Shown: one piece after another, positions 6,946 to 14,798 of the stretch | Layout of the letters: each line of letters starts with the position of its first letter | Position numbering within the stretch: position 1 is the first letter of the stretch | NCBI GenBank assembly: GCA_946409645.1 | Contig: CAMJXE010000014.1 | Location: 1-47,540, forward strand | Source: an uncultured Bacteroidales bacterium | GTDB lineage: Bacteria > Bacteroidota > Bacteroidia > Bacteroidales > WCHB1-69 | DNA: 47,540 bases | Direction of reading: 5' to 3' | The notes under the pieces: generated by a model | What the model saw: only the letters and a program-made list of their open reading frames with translations | The model's database searches: none | Told to the model about the DNA's origin: nothing | Program-made: the position numbers and the translations under genes

Positions 6946-8061
6946 CTAAAATTCCAGTTTATTCCACTCCAGAATCTTCTTTGCATCGCTCCGGTGCGTA
7001 TATCGCTCGGTCATCTCCAGTGAGTGATGATCGGCCAACTCCTTCACATACTTAGGCGGAACACCCGCTTCAAGCATCTCGGTTATGCCCGTGTCCTTCA
7101 GTGAGTAAAACTGATAGGATGCGGGCAGTTTCAGTTCTTTTCGCATGATAGACCAAGTACGACCGATGTCGCGTGCGTTTTTGGCCACCTTGCCCGGCTT
7201 GTATTTTTCGGAAAAGATATACATGGAGGGATCGCATCCGGAAATCGTGTTGAAATAGGCCATGATCTCTTCCGGGACACCCAAAACCCGCTCATGATGG
7301 TTTTTGGCCACCTTCGAGCTGATTGTAAGCATACCGTTTTTGAAATCAATATCCCCGATTTTCAGCATCATGATCTCCTTCGGGCGTATGAAAAGACGAT
7401 AACATAGTTTCATCACGCACACAAATCCGTCAAGACCAGTTGAGCAGAAATATTCCAGGATCTTCTTTCTGTCGGCCGCCGGAATGGTCGTGCGCATCTT
7501 CTCTTCAACCCTCTTGTGGTCTATCCTTGCAAACGGGTTTTCTTTAAGATAGTCACGCTTCACAAACCATAGGAAAAGCGTGTTTTGGAACAAGAGATAG
7601 TTGTTGAAGGTCTTTCCTCCGACACCCGTAGATTCGATATGGCGCATGTAGCGTCTGGCCATGTCAGGGGAGAACAAGCAAACGAATTTGTCAGCCCATC
7701 CAACAGCCTCAGCCCACTCCATGAACTTTTTGCTGTTTGAATTGTACGCTCTGACGGAGTCCGGTCTCAAATTCTGCTTTTGTTTCAAGAATGCGGAAAC
7801 CGCCTGTCTTACAGTCAGGTTGCCTGATGCTTTCATGTCCGACAGGAAAGGGTTCCACCCTTGGTAAAGCTTTTCGTTAAGTTCGAGGCAGAGCAGCTTT
7901 CCGTATTTGACGCGATCGGCTCGTCCTTGGATATGATTGATCCTCACCCTCTTACGTTCAAGTTTTTCGGAAAGAGGGTTTAGAGCGTAATAGAAAACAT
8001 ACGTATCTTTCTTGCCAACAGATAGTTGGGCTGGAATAAAGTGTATGAATGGTTGCGACAT
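6946..8061 (-). CDS. Tyrosine recombinase (site-specific integrase) of the tRNA-Ser element
   Basis: 371 residues. An N-terminal arm-binding part is followed by a SAM-like core-binding domain (about 80-180, TVRQAVSAFLKQKQNL) and a catalytic domain. Visible catalytic positions are Arg near 224 (FIRPKEIM), Lys near 250 (SSKVAKNH), the HxxR box in the variant form YSLKDTG near 320 (Lys where Arg is standard, as in some Bacteroidota integrases), His in ADHHSLEM and the nucleophile Tyr in TERYTH near 352. It lies next to the intact tRNA-Ser end, the usual place for an integrase using a tRNA 3' end as target. A 9-bp hairpin (8071-8098) directly upstream may be an operator. The length is normal, so it may still be active. 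Confidence 0.92.
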   Translation of the reverse strand: MSQPFIHFIPAQLSVGKKDTYVFYYALNPLSEKLERKRVRINHIQGRADRVKYGKLLCLELNEKLYQGWNPFLSDMKASGNLTVRQAVSAFLKQKQNLRPDSVRAYNSNSKKFMEWAEAVGWADKFVCLFSPDMARRYMRHIESTGVGGKTFNNYLLFQNTLFLWFVKRDYLKENPFARIDHKRVEEKMRTTIPAADRKKILEYFCSTGLDGFVCVMKLCYRLFIRPKEIMMLKIGDIDFKNGMLTISSKVAKNHHERVLGVPEEIMAYFNTISGCDPSMYIFSEKYKPGKVAKNARDIGRTWSIMRKELKLPASYQFYSLKDTGITEMLEAGVPPKYVKELADHHSLEMTERYTHRSDAKKILEWNKLEF

Positions 8062-8070
8062 TTTTTTTTA

Positions 8071-8098
8071 TCCTTTCATTTTTTTGACTATGAAAGGA
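8071..8098. promoter_or_regulatory. Hairpin upstream of the integrase gene
   Basis: TCCTTTCAT (8071-8079) and ATGAAAGGA (8090-8098) are exact inverted repeats around a T-rich loop, 10 bases upstream of the integrase ATG. Possible autoregulatory operator or directionality-factor site; inference only. Confidence 0.4.
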
Positions 8099-8108
8099 CA
8101 GGTTCGAC

Positions 8109-8127
8109 TTTGGCGCGTATTTGGCGC
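8109..8127. repeat. Putative recombinase arm site, right
   Basis: The same 19 bases as 4701-4719 (two TTTGGCGC units 11 bp apart), between the integrase gene and the right att copy. Confidence 0.55.
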
Positions 8128-8184
8128 AGTGATTTCCTGTAAAACACCGTAAATAATTGAATTTTAAGAACTTACAGCGATTTT

Positions 8185-8201
8185 GCGGAAAGTACAGGAT
8201 T
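8185..8201. repeat. Right attachment-site copy inside tRNA-Ser
   Basis: 17 bases identical to 4604-4620. It forms the 3' acceptor strand and part of the T-stem of the tRNA gene, so insertion kept the tRNA intact. Confidence 0.85.
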
Positions 8202-8272
8202 CGAACCTGTGAGAGCTTTTACACCCTGGCGGTTTTCGAAACCGCTGCCTTCAGCCGCTCGGCCAACTTTCC
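8186..8272 (-). tRNA. tRNA-Ser(CGA)
   Basis: 87 nt without an encoded CCA. The acceptor stem GGAAAGT pairs with ACTTTCC, discriminator G. The anticodon stem GCGGT/ACCGC holds loop TTCGAAA, giving anticodon CGA at 8238-8236. It has the long variable arm typical of serine tRNAs and a T-arm ACAGG-TTCGAAT-CCTGT. Its 3' end is the integration site of the neighbouring element. Confidence 0.95.
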
Positions 8273-8290
8273 TTCCTCAAAAAGAGTGCG

Positions 8291-8298
8291 CAAAAATA
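8291..8298 (-). promoter_or_regulatory. -7 promoter box for tRNA-Ser
   Basis: TATTTTTG on the minus strand, 18 bases upstream of the tRNA 5' end. Confidence 0.65.
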
Positions 8299-8405
8299 CA
8301 ATTTTTTTGCATAGCACAACGAGGGTTTTATTTTTTTGTTTGAATTGTGAAGTGTGACAGGCAACAGGGAATAGATCAAAGGTCGAAGTCAAGTTCTATG
8401 TTTAA

Positions 8406-8512
8406 ACAAGAGGGTGTGTCATAAGTCTGTTTTGGCAAAAATTGCTATTTGATTATCAGATAGTTACAAATCGAAAAATGCCGATTTTTGGACTTTTGAC
8501 ACACCCTCTTGT
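8406..8512. mobile_element. MITE-like inverted-repeat element (107 bp)
   Basis: Near-perfect 22-bp terminal inverted repeats (8406-8427 and 8491-8512, one mismatch) with sequence ACAAGAGGGTGTGTCA at the outer ends, enclosing 63 bases with no ORF. The GGGTGTGTCA-type end resembles termini of Bacteroidota insertion sequences, so this may be a non-autonomous derivative. No clear target-site duplication is seen. It lies downstream of pepD and could also end that transcript. The rest of 8273-8539 shows only the tRNA promoter. Confidence 0.55.
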
Positions 8513-8539
8513 AAGCAGATAATCTCCAGAAGGTCGGAG

Positions 8540-9994
8540 CTATTTCACGTTTTTCAGCACTTCCACGAGGAAATCGTAGAATTTGCCGACACTGTCGATG
8601 TTTACGCGCTCAACGGGGGAGTGCGGGTGCTCGATGGTCGGGCCGAAGGAGACCATGTCCCAATCAGGATAGCAGACACCGAAGAGACCGCATTCCAGAC
8701 CTGCGTGGATGGCCATCACCTTGGGCTCGTTGCCGAATTTCTCCTTATAGACCTTCATGCAGGTGTTCATGATCGGGGATTTCAGGTTCGGGTTCCATCC
8801 GGGATATGCGCCGGTGAGCTCGATGCCGCAGTCGGCGAGTTCGGCGATGGCGACCATCTTCTCGCCCAAAGCTTCCTTGGCGCTGTTCACGCTGCTGCGC
8901 ATCAAGCACTTGGCGCTCATTTCGCCGTTCTCAGCGATGAAGTTGGCCAGGTTGTTGGAGGTCTCCACCAAGCCGGGCATGGAGTCGCTCATGCGTTGCA
9001 CGCCGTTCGGGATGGCGAAAATCATGTTCAGGAACTGGTTCAAAGCCTTGGGCTCGATGACTTGGGCGGGTGCGTCGGCAGCCGTCACGGTGAGGCTGAG
9101 ACCTTCCTCGGTGAGGGCGAACTCGTTCTTCACCATAGTTTCGAACTCTTTGGCAAATGCTTCGAAATCAGCGGCTTTCGCGACGGGGACGGTCAGGATA
9201 GCCGTAGCTTCGCGCGGGATGGCGTTGCGCAGACCGCCGCCGTTGATGCAGGCGACGCAGGCGCCGAAGTTGCGGACAGCCTTCTGCAGGAAGCGGGTGG
9301 CAATCTTGTTGGCGTTGGCGCGGCCGAGGTTGATGTCCATGCCGGAGTGACCGCCGTGGAGACCCGTGACGAAGAGCTTGTAGCCCTTCATGCCGGAAGG
9401 AGTGGCCACGGTGGTGTATTTGCGGCTGAAGTTGGCGTCCATGCCGCCGGCGCAACCCACATACATCTCGCCCTCGGTTTCAGAGTCGAGGTTGATGAGG
9501 ATTTTGCCCTTCACGAAGCCGGGTTTCAAACCGAAAGCGCCGGTCATGCCGGTCTCTTCGTCAATGGTGACGAGCACCTCGATGGGACCGTGTTGGCAGT
9601 TGGGGTCGGTGATGGCGGCCAAAGCGGCAGCCACGCCGATGCCGTCGTCAGCGCCCAGAGTGGTCTTGTTGGCGCGCACCCAGCCGTTGTCGATGATGGG
9701 CTCGATGGGGTCGGTGAGGAAATCGTGCGCCTTGTCGCTGTCGGCTTGCGGCACCATGTCGCAGTGCGCTTGCAGCACCACAGGGGTGCGGTTTTCGAAG
9801 CCGGGCGTGGCGGGAACGGAGAAAAGCAGGTTGCCGGTCTCGTCCTCTACCACGTCGATTTTGTTCTCAGCAGCCCATTCTTTGTACCATTTGATAACAG
9901 CCGTCTCGTGTTTTGAAGGGTGCGGAGCATCGCAAATGTGTCCAAAAATGTCCCATAATCCTTTGGGATACAGTGTCAAAAGTTCTTGATTCAT
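8540..9994 (-). CDS. pepD: Aminoacyl-histidine dipeptidase (M20 family)
   Basis: 484 residues from the ATG at 9994 (MNQELLTLYPKGLWDIF). The open frame extends further upstream, but the promoter box at 10049-10056 lies inside that extension, which fixes the start. It shows the two-zinc M20 pattern: QAHCDMVPQ near 76, GADDGIGVA near 115, the catalytic Glu pair in TIDEETGMTGAFGL near 147, DSETEGE, and SMPGLVETSNN near the C-terminus. It hydrolyses Xaa-His and other dipeptides in the cytoplasm. The length matches the PepD family (about 485). Single-gene transcription unit. Confidence 0.95.
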   Translation of the reverse strand: MNQELLTLYPKGLWDIFGHICDAPHPSKHETAVIKWYKEWAAENKIDVVEDETGNLLFSVPATPGFENRTPVVLQAHCDMVPQADSDKAHDFLTDPIEPIIDNGWVRANKTTLGADDGIGVAAALAAITDPNCQHGPIEVLVTIDEETGMTGAFGLKPGFVKGKILINLDSETEGEMYVGCAGGMDANFSRKYTTVATPSGMKGYKLFVTGLHGGHSGMDINLGRANANKIATRFLQKAVRNFGACVACINGGGLRNAIPREATAILTVPVAKAADFEAFAKEFETMVKNEFALTEEGLSLTVTAADAPAQVIEPKALNQFLNMIFAIPNGVQRMSDSMPGLVETSNNLANFIAENGEMSAKCLMRSSVNSAKEALGEKMVAIAELADCGIELTGAYPGWNPNLKSPIMNTCMKVYKEKFGNEPKVMAIHAGLECGLFGVCYPDWDMVSFGPTIEHPHSPVERVNIDSVGKFYDFLVEVLKNVK

Positions 9995-10048
9995 TGTTTT
10001 GATATTAATTTGATGAATATTGAAATCATTCGCTTTAAATTGCGAGTG

Positions 10049-10056
10049 CAAAGGTA
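10049..10056 (-). promoter_or_regulatory. -7 promoter box for pepD
   Basis: TACCTTTG on the minus strand, 55 bases upstream of the pepD ATG. Confidence 0.65.
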
Positions 10057-10251
10057 ATATTTTTTTTGATAAACGGGGTTGCAAAGTTTTTTTGAGGGTC
10101 AAGGTCAACAAGGTCCCGCCCTGAAATATTGTCACAATAAGTGGTATCTTTCCACGTTATACCCTCAGATTTTGTTTGACGCATCTCGCGTGAGCTGAGG
10201 TGTGGCGTGTGCCCGTTTAATAATAGTATAAACCAAATAATTTAATCCATT

Positions 10252-10812
10252 ATGAAAAAGAGTATTCTCACCATTATCACACTTGTGGCCCTCGTGATGT
10301 GTGGCTGCGAGAAAACCCCCAACAACCCCGGCGGCAATAACAACTCCGACGACCCCTCCGATGCCCCCTCCGTAGATATCACCCCCTATCTGGGCAATTA
10401 CCTGATGAGCCGCCATACCGAACTCTCCATCAACGTGCTCGGTATGTTCTCCTTTCCCCTCGACAAAGACCTTGATGTGGAAACGGTCACCGTCAAAAGA
10501 GACCCCACTGTTGAGAACGGCGTCATCATCAGCAACAACGACGCTCTTTATCTGCGCGGTATTGTCGATACCGCTGGGCTCCATCTTCAAAACGACACGG
10601 TCATTTTTGTGATAGACACAACTATCGCAAACACCCCCGTCAACTTCAGTGTCGGTGTCAGCATGACCCATCCCACCATCCAACCGCCCGTAAATGGGGT
10701 TATGGAATGGACCAGCATCGCAAGCGGCAGCGCTTCCACCACCATCCTGGGCGTGCCCATCAACGCAGTTATCACTGGCGACATGCGCTATAAAACGATT
10801 TTAAGCTACTAA
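10252..10812 (+). CDS. Putative lipoprotein, unknown function
   Basis: 186 residues with a lipoprotein signal (MKKSILTIITLVALVMCGC, lipobox MCGC) and a Gly/Asn/Asp/Pro-rich tether after the Cys. The rest is beta-rich with alternating polar/hydrophobic stretches, compatible with a small beta-barrel or lipocalin-like domain, but no family is recognised. It is expected to be anchored in the outer membrane. It is a single gene between divergent pepD and a clear terminator; no consensus promoter box is seen upstream. Confidence 0.8.
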   Translation: MKKSILTIITLVALVMCGCEKTPNNPGGNNNSDDPSDAPSVDITPYLGNYLMSRHTELSINVLGMFSFPLDKDLDVETVTVKRDPTVENGVIISNNDALYLRGIVDTAGLHLQNDTVIFVIDTTIANTPVNFSVGVSMTHPTIQPPVNGVMEWTSIASGSASTTILGVPINAVITGDMRYKTILSY

Positions 10813-10844
10813 ACATTTGGCACATAGCTACTTTGAAAAAGGAA

Positions 10845-10878
10845 AGATGCACCCCGAACGGGATGCGTCTTTTTTTAT
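10845..10878 (+). terminator. Rho-independent terminator after the lipoprotein gene
   Basis: Stem AGATGCA-CCC / GGG-TGCGTCT with a GAAC loop and one internal mismatch, followed by a T-run. Confidence 0.8.
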
Positions 10879-10983
10879 TTTACGATTTTTACTCGTTGAA
10901 ATCAAGGAATTTACAACCAATATGTGGCGTATGAAACGGATAAGATAAAAAACAAAACGTTTTTACAGGAACATTTTTATTTG

Positions 10984-11014
10984 TTTGGTCTTTATCTGAA
11001 ATTTTGTACCTTTG
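10984..11014 (+). promoter_or_regulatory. Bacteroidota-type promoter for the cysteine desulfidase gene
   Basis: TTTG at 10984-10987 and TACCTTTG at 11007-11014, separated by 19 bases. This is the full -33/-7 consensus. The ATG follows 42 bases later. Confidence 0.75.
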
Positions 11015-11055
11015 CGGTTTCAAAAAATGTTGAGTAGAACCCCAATTTTTCCCCG

Positions 11056-12336
11056 ATGACTACCGAAGAGAGAAACCGAATTATTGCATTAGTGAAACGC
11101 GAGGTGGTGCCCGCGATTGGTTGCACCGAGCCGATGGCCGTCGCGCTGGCGGTGGCCAAAGCCAAAGAGGTGCTGGGCGGCGTGCCCAAGCAGATTTCCG
11201 TTTGGTTGAGTGCCAATATGCTCAAAAACGCCATGGGCGTGGGCATCCCCGGTACGGGCATGGTGGGGCTTCCCATCGCCATCGCCCTCGGTGCGCTGGC
11301 TGGAAAGTCGGAGTATCAGCTTGAAGTGCTGAAAGATATCACCCCGGAACTGGTGGAGCAGGGTAGGGAGTATATCGCCCAAAACCGCATCAAAATCCGT
11401 CAGAAGAAGGATACGAGCGAGAAACTCTATATTGAAATCGAATGTCATAATGGCGACGACAACGTGAACGTCATCATCACTGGCATGCACACCCATTTCA
11501 GCTATATCGCCAAAAACGGGGAGGTACTGCTCGATGACCGCGTGAAGGCCGAGGCGAAAACGGAATCGGAAGACCCGAAGCTCGACATGCGCACTGTCTA
11601 TGACTTCGCGATGACTGCCCCGCTGTCGGAAATCCACTTCATCCTGGAGACCGCCGAGCTGAACAAGAAGGCCGCGGAGATGTCGCTTGCCAAGCATTAC
11701 GGTCACGGATTGGGCCGCACCATCTTCATGGAACCCAAGGCACAATTCTTCGGTAACGGTGTCTATTCCAAGATTTTATCCTACACTTCCGCTGCCTGCG
11801 ACGCGCGTATGGCGGGCGTGAAGGTGCCGGTGATGAGCAATTCTGGCAGCGGCAACCAGGGCATTGCGGCCACGCTGCCTGTGTGGGTCTTCGCCAAAGA
11901 GCGCCTCAAATCGGAGGAGGAATTAACCAGAGCTTTGATGCTCAGCCACTTGACGGTGATCTACATCAAGCAGAGCTTCGGACGGCTCTCGCCGCTGTGC
12001 GGTTGCGTGGTGGCGGCCACGGGCTCCGCGTGCGGACTCACCTACCTGTTGGGCGGCACCTACGACCAAATCGTTTATGCGGTGAAGAACATGATCGCCA
12101 ACATCACGGGCATGATTTGTGACGGTGCGAAACCGAGCTGCTCGCTGAAGGTGGCCACGGGTGTCTCTACCGCAGTGCTCTCCTCGATGTTAGCTATTGA
12201 TAATGAGGTGGTTACGCCTGCCGAAGGCATCATCGACGAGGATGTCGATAAATGCGTGCAGAACATGGCCAACATCGGGCTCCTCGGCATGGCCACGACG
12301 GACAACCTCGTCTTGGACATCATGACCCGTAAGTAG
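11056..12336 (+). CDS. L-cysteine desulfidase / UPF0597 (CyuA-YhaM) family
   Basis: 426 residues, the usual family length. Diagnostic features are GCTEP at 22-26, GIPGTGMVG, the glycine-rich SNSGSGNQGI and the C-terminal Cys cluster (PLCGC near 315, MICDGAKPSC near 353-361). These Cys together with Cys23 are the expected ligands of a 4Fe-4S cluster, as in the related L-serine dehydratase alpha domain. Characterised members convert L-cysteine to pyruvate, sulfide and ammonia in the cytoplasm of anaerobes. Substrate here is inferred from family. The stop codon TAG is contributed by the first bases of a dispersed palindromic repeat. Transcribed alone from a clear promoter. Confidence 0.88.
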   Translation: MTTEERNRIIALVKREVVPAIGCTEPMAVALAVAKAKEVLGGVPKQISVWLSANMLKNAMGVGIPGTGMVGLPIAIALGALAGKSEYQLEVLKDITPELVEQGREYIAQNRIKIRQKKDTSEKLYIEIECHNGDDNVNVIITGMHTHFSYIAKNGEVLLDDRVKAEAKTESEDPKLDMRTVYDFAMTAPLSEIHFILETAELNKKAAEMSLAKHYGHGLGRTIFMEPKAQFFGNGVYSKILSYTSAACDARMAGVKVPVMSNSGSGNQGIAATLPVWVFAKERLKSEEELTRALMLSHLTVIYIKQSFGRLSPLCGCVVAATGSACGLTYLLGGTYDQIVYAVKNMIANITGMICDGAKPSCSLKVATGVSTAVLSSMLAIDNEVVTPAEGIIDEDVDKCVQNMANIGLLGMATTDNLVLDIMTRK

Positions 12337-12360
12337 AGACGTGCCATGGCGCGTCTCTAC
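12333..12360. repeat. Dispersed GTAGAGACG palindrome, copy 1
   Basis: 28 bp: GTAGAGACG, a 10-base centre with CCATGG, then CGTCTCTAC. Near-perfect palindrome with one G-T type mismatch. Identical to the copy at 36153-36180 and close to 14748-14777. It overlaps the stop codon of the preceding gene. Confidence 0.85.
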
Positions 12361-12395
12361 ATTGATGCGCTCCGCGTCTCTGCAAAGCATAAAAA

Positions 12396-12419
12396 AAAGG
12401 CGGTCGATCGACCGCCTTT
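12396..12419. terminator. Bidirectional terminator between convergent genes
   Basis: Perfect 24-bp palindrome AAAGGCGGTCGA/TCGACCGCCTTT, flanked by A-run on the left and T-rich sequence on the right. It serves the desulfidase gene and rpsA, which face each other. Confidence 0.8.
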
Positions 12420-12440
12420 CTTGTATAATGAAGTTTAGAC

Positions 12441-14393
12441 TTATTTACCTTCTTTTTCAAGATCTTCCTTCAGAGATTGCAGGATGTTCAGGTCGCCGAG
12501 AGTTGCTTTTTCAACGTTGCTCTCGTTAACTTTTTGAATATCACGCTCTTTCTGTCTTTCCTCATCATTCTTGGCTCTCTCTTCAGAATCTCTGTCGGGT
12601 TGCCAGGTCTTGGTGTGGGAAAGGTGGATTTTCTTGGCGTCCTTGGAGAAGTCAACCACCATGAACGGGAGGGTCTCACCTTCCTTAGCTGTGGTTTTGT
12701 CTTCCTTAAGGAGGTGACGGTTGAATGCAAAACCTTCGATGTTGTGAGGCAGGGTGATGGTAGCGCCCTTGTCGTTCATGCTGGCAACAGTGCCTTCGTG
12801 AACGGAACCAACGGTGAAGATGGTTTCATACACATCCCAAGGATTCTCTTCGAGTTGTTTGTGACCCAAGCTGAGACGACGGTTCTCGGTATCGACTTCG
12901 AGGACCACCACTTCGATGGATTCGCCCACTTTCGTGAACTCAGCCGGATGTTTGATCTTCTTGTTCCAGGAGAGGTCGGAGATGTGGATCAGGCCGTCAA
13001 CGCCCTCTTCCAGTTCGACGAAGATGCCGAAAGTGGTGAAGTTGCGAACGGTGGCGGTGTGACGGGAACCGACAGGATATTTCTCGAGGATGTCAGCCCA
13101 CGGATCGGGGATGAGTTGTTTGATACCGAGGGACATCTTCTGACCTTCGCGGTCGAGGGTGAGCACAACAGCTTCCACTTCGTCGCCAACTTTGAGGAAA
13201 TCGTGAGCGGTGCGCAGGTGTTGAGACCAAGACATCTCGGAAACGTGGATAAGACCTTCCACGCCGGGGAGGATTTCGACGAAGGCGCCGTAGTCGGTGA
13301 TGACGACCACTTTACCTTTGACTTTGTCGCCCACCTTCAAGTTGGGATCGAGTTTCTCCCAAGGTTGAGGAGTGAGTTGTTTGAGACCCAAAGCGATACG
13401 TTTCTTGCCCTCTTCGAAGTTGAGGATGACGACGTTGACTTTCTGGTCGAGTTCAACCACTTCGGAAGGATGGTTGATGCGGCCCCAAGAGAGGTCGGTG
13501 ATGTGGATAAGGCCGTCCAAACCGCCGAGATCGACGAATGCACCGTAGGAAACGATGTTCTTGACAGTACCTTCGAGGATTTGACCGACTTCGAGTTTGC
13601 TGATGATTTCTGCCTTTTGAGCTTCGATTTCAGCCTCGATGAGGGCTTTGTGGGAAACAACGACGTTCTTGTAGTCGTGGTTGATCTTCACCACCTTGAA
13701 CTCCATGGTCTTGCCAACATACACGTCGAAGTCGCGGATTTGCTTGACGTCGATTTGTGAACCGGGCAGGAAGGCCTCGATACCGAAGACGTCCACGATG
13801 AGACCGCCTTTGGTCTTGCCCTTCACATAGCCGGTGATGACTTCTTGATTGTCGAATGCTTCGTTCACGCGCTGCCATGATTTGAGGATGAGGGCGCGTT
13901 TGTGGGAAAGTTGCATTTGACCATTGGCATCTTCTTGGCTTTCAACGTAAACCTCGATTTCGTCACCGATCTTGAGGTCGTGGTTGTAGCGGAGTTCGGA
14001 AGCGTTGATGACACCGTCGGACTTGAAACCGATGTTGATGACCACCTCGCGGTCGTTGATGGAAACCACCTTTCCGGTGATCACATCGCCTTGTTCGAGT
14101 GATTTGAAAGACTTGGTGTAAACATCTTCCAGGCGAGCTTGTTCGTCTTTGGGGTAGCGGTCATTCTGTTCGGAGACCTTGTCCCAGCTGAAGTTGTCGA
14201 GAGCGTTAGCGTAGGCGTTCTCAAAGTCGCGCATTTTGCGGGGGGCTTTGGGGGCTTTTTCTTCGGCTACGGGAGCTTCTTCGATTTCGGGCATTGCTTC
14301 TTCAGCTACGGGAGCAGCGGTTTCGGCAACATTTTCCACGTTTTGTGCAATTTCTTCAGTTTGTTCAGGAGCATTCAATAATTCTTCTGACAT
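12441..14393 (-). CDS. rpsA: 30S ribosomal protein S1
   Basis: 650 residues. After an acidic, Ala/Glu/Pro-rich N-terminus (1-50) there are six S1/OB-fold repeats at roughly 98-165, 184-250, 271-340, 356-425, 443-510 and 528-595. Repeats 3-6 show the classic GxVxxIxxYGAFVDL...GLIHITDLSW pattern. Residues after 600 are charged. S1 binds mRNA and helps the 30S subunit start translation, which matters in a phylum with few Shine-Dalgarno sequences. The leader is about 100 nt from the promoter box and contains a hairpin GTCTCA/TGAGAC (14403-14422) next to the start codon, a possible autoregulatory site (inference). Confidence 0.97.
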   Translation of the reverse strand: MSEELLNAPEQTEEIAQNVENVAETAAPVAEEAMPEIEEAPVAEEKAPKAPRKMRDFENAYANALDNFSWDKVSEQNDRYPKDEQARLEDVYTKSFKSLEQGDVITGKVVSINDREVVINIGFKSDGVINASELRYNHDLKIGDEIEVYVESQEDANGQMQLSHKRALILKSWQRVNEAFDNQEVITGYVKGKTKGGLIVDVFGIEAFLPGSQIDVKQIRDFDVYVGKTMEFKVVKINHDYKNVVVSHKALIEAEIEAQKAEIISKLEVGQILEGTVKNIVSYGAFVDLGGLDGLIHITDLSWGRINHPSEVVELDQKVNVVILNFEEGKKRIALGLKQLTPQPWEKLDPNLKVGDKVKGKVVVITDYGAFVEILPGVEGLIHVSEMSWSQHLRTAHDFLKVGDEVEAVVLTLDREGQKMSLGIKQLIPDPWADILEKYPVGSRHTATVRNFTTFGIFVELEEGVDGLIHISDLSWNKKIKHPAEFTKVGESIEVVVLEVDTENRRLSLGHKQLEENPWDVYETIFTVGSVHEGTVASMNDKGATITLPHNIEGFAFNRHLLKEDKTTAKEGETLPFMVVDFSKDAKKIHLSHTKTWQPDRDSEERAKNDEERQKERDIQKVNESNVEKATLGDLNILQSLKEDLEKEGK

Positions 14394-14496
14394 AAAATCT
14401 TTGTCTCAATTTAGCCTGAGACTGGGCTTTTTTAAGATGAAACAATGAGGTTAATTGATTAATACTCAATTGAAGAGCCTCTTTCAATTGGGGCGG

Positions 14497-14504
14497 CAAA
14501 GATA
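14497..14504 (-). promoter_or_regulatory. -7 promoter box for rpsA
   Basis: TATCTTTG on the minus strand, about 104 bases upstream of the rpsA ATG. Confidence 0.65.
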
Positions 14505-14564
14505 CAAAAAATATGATACGGAAAATTTTTTTCTCACAAATGTTGCAGAAATTCAAAAAAAGTG

Positions 14565-14572
14565 TATTTTTG
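14565..14572 (+). promoter_or_regulatory. -7 promoter box for tRNA-fMet
   Basis: TATTTTTG 13 bases upstream of the tRNA, with GTTG (14542-14545) 19 bases before it as a weak -33 element. Confidence 0.65.
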
Positions 14573-14585
14573 CAGCCTGAAACAT

Positions 14586-14657
<72 letters not shown>

Positions 14658-14668
14658 CTAAAATGAAT

Positions 14669-14697
14669 GCGGTTGTCAAATGGCAACCGCGTTTTTT
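14669..14697 (+). terminator. Terminator after tRNA-fMet
   Basis: GCGGTTG (14669-14675) pairs with CAACCGC (14684-14690), followed by G and six T. Confidence 0.85.
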
Positions 14698-14747
14698 GTG
14701 TCCGGAATTTTCATAGTGAAATGTAGCGTCGCGTTGATTTAAAATAG

Positions 14748-14777
14748 GTAGAGACGCGCCCCATGGCACGTCTCTAC
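14748..14777. repeat. Dispersed GTAGAGACG palindrome, copy 2
   Basis: 30 bp, GTAGAGACG and CGTCTCTAC arms around a 12-base centre containing CCATGG. It lies just downstream of the leftward aminotransferase gene. Confidence 0.8.
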
Positions 14778-14798
14778 GGGTTGGGGAAATGTAAGGGA

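Larger units (their letters stand above)
4604..8201. mobile_element. Small tRNA-Ser integrative element (about 3.6 kb), probably decayed
   Basis: It is bounded by a 17-bp direct repeat, GCGGAAAGTACAGGATT, at 4604-4620 and 8185-8201. The right copy is the 3' end of an intact tRNA-Ser gene and the left copy is a displaced duplicate. Between them lie a tyrosine recombinase reading away from the tRNA, a RelE-type toxin-antitoxin pair, an HTH regulator, a broken M23 peptidase and small unknown ORFs. Near each end is a 19-bp sequence made of two TTTGGCGC units 11 bp apart (4701-4719 and 8109-8127), which fits recombinase arm-binding sites. No replication, relaxase or capsid gene is present, so it is either a satellite or a deletion remnant. 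The AT-rich 6060-6930 part contrasts with the chromosome around it. Confidence 0.85.

Noticed and set aside
8157-8357. Small ORF across tRNA-Ser
   Set aside because: It overlaps a structurally complete tRNA on the other strand.
8621-9916. Long open frame antisense to pepD
   Set aside because: Rich in Gly/His/Val/Asp from reading GC-rich codons backwards; no motif, and pepD is clear on the other strand.
12477-13760. Long open frame antisense to rpsA
   Set aside because: Mirror of repeated S1 domains; no start signal or family.
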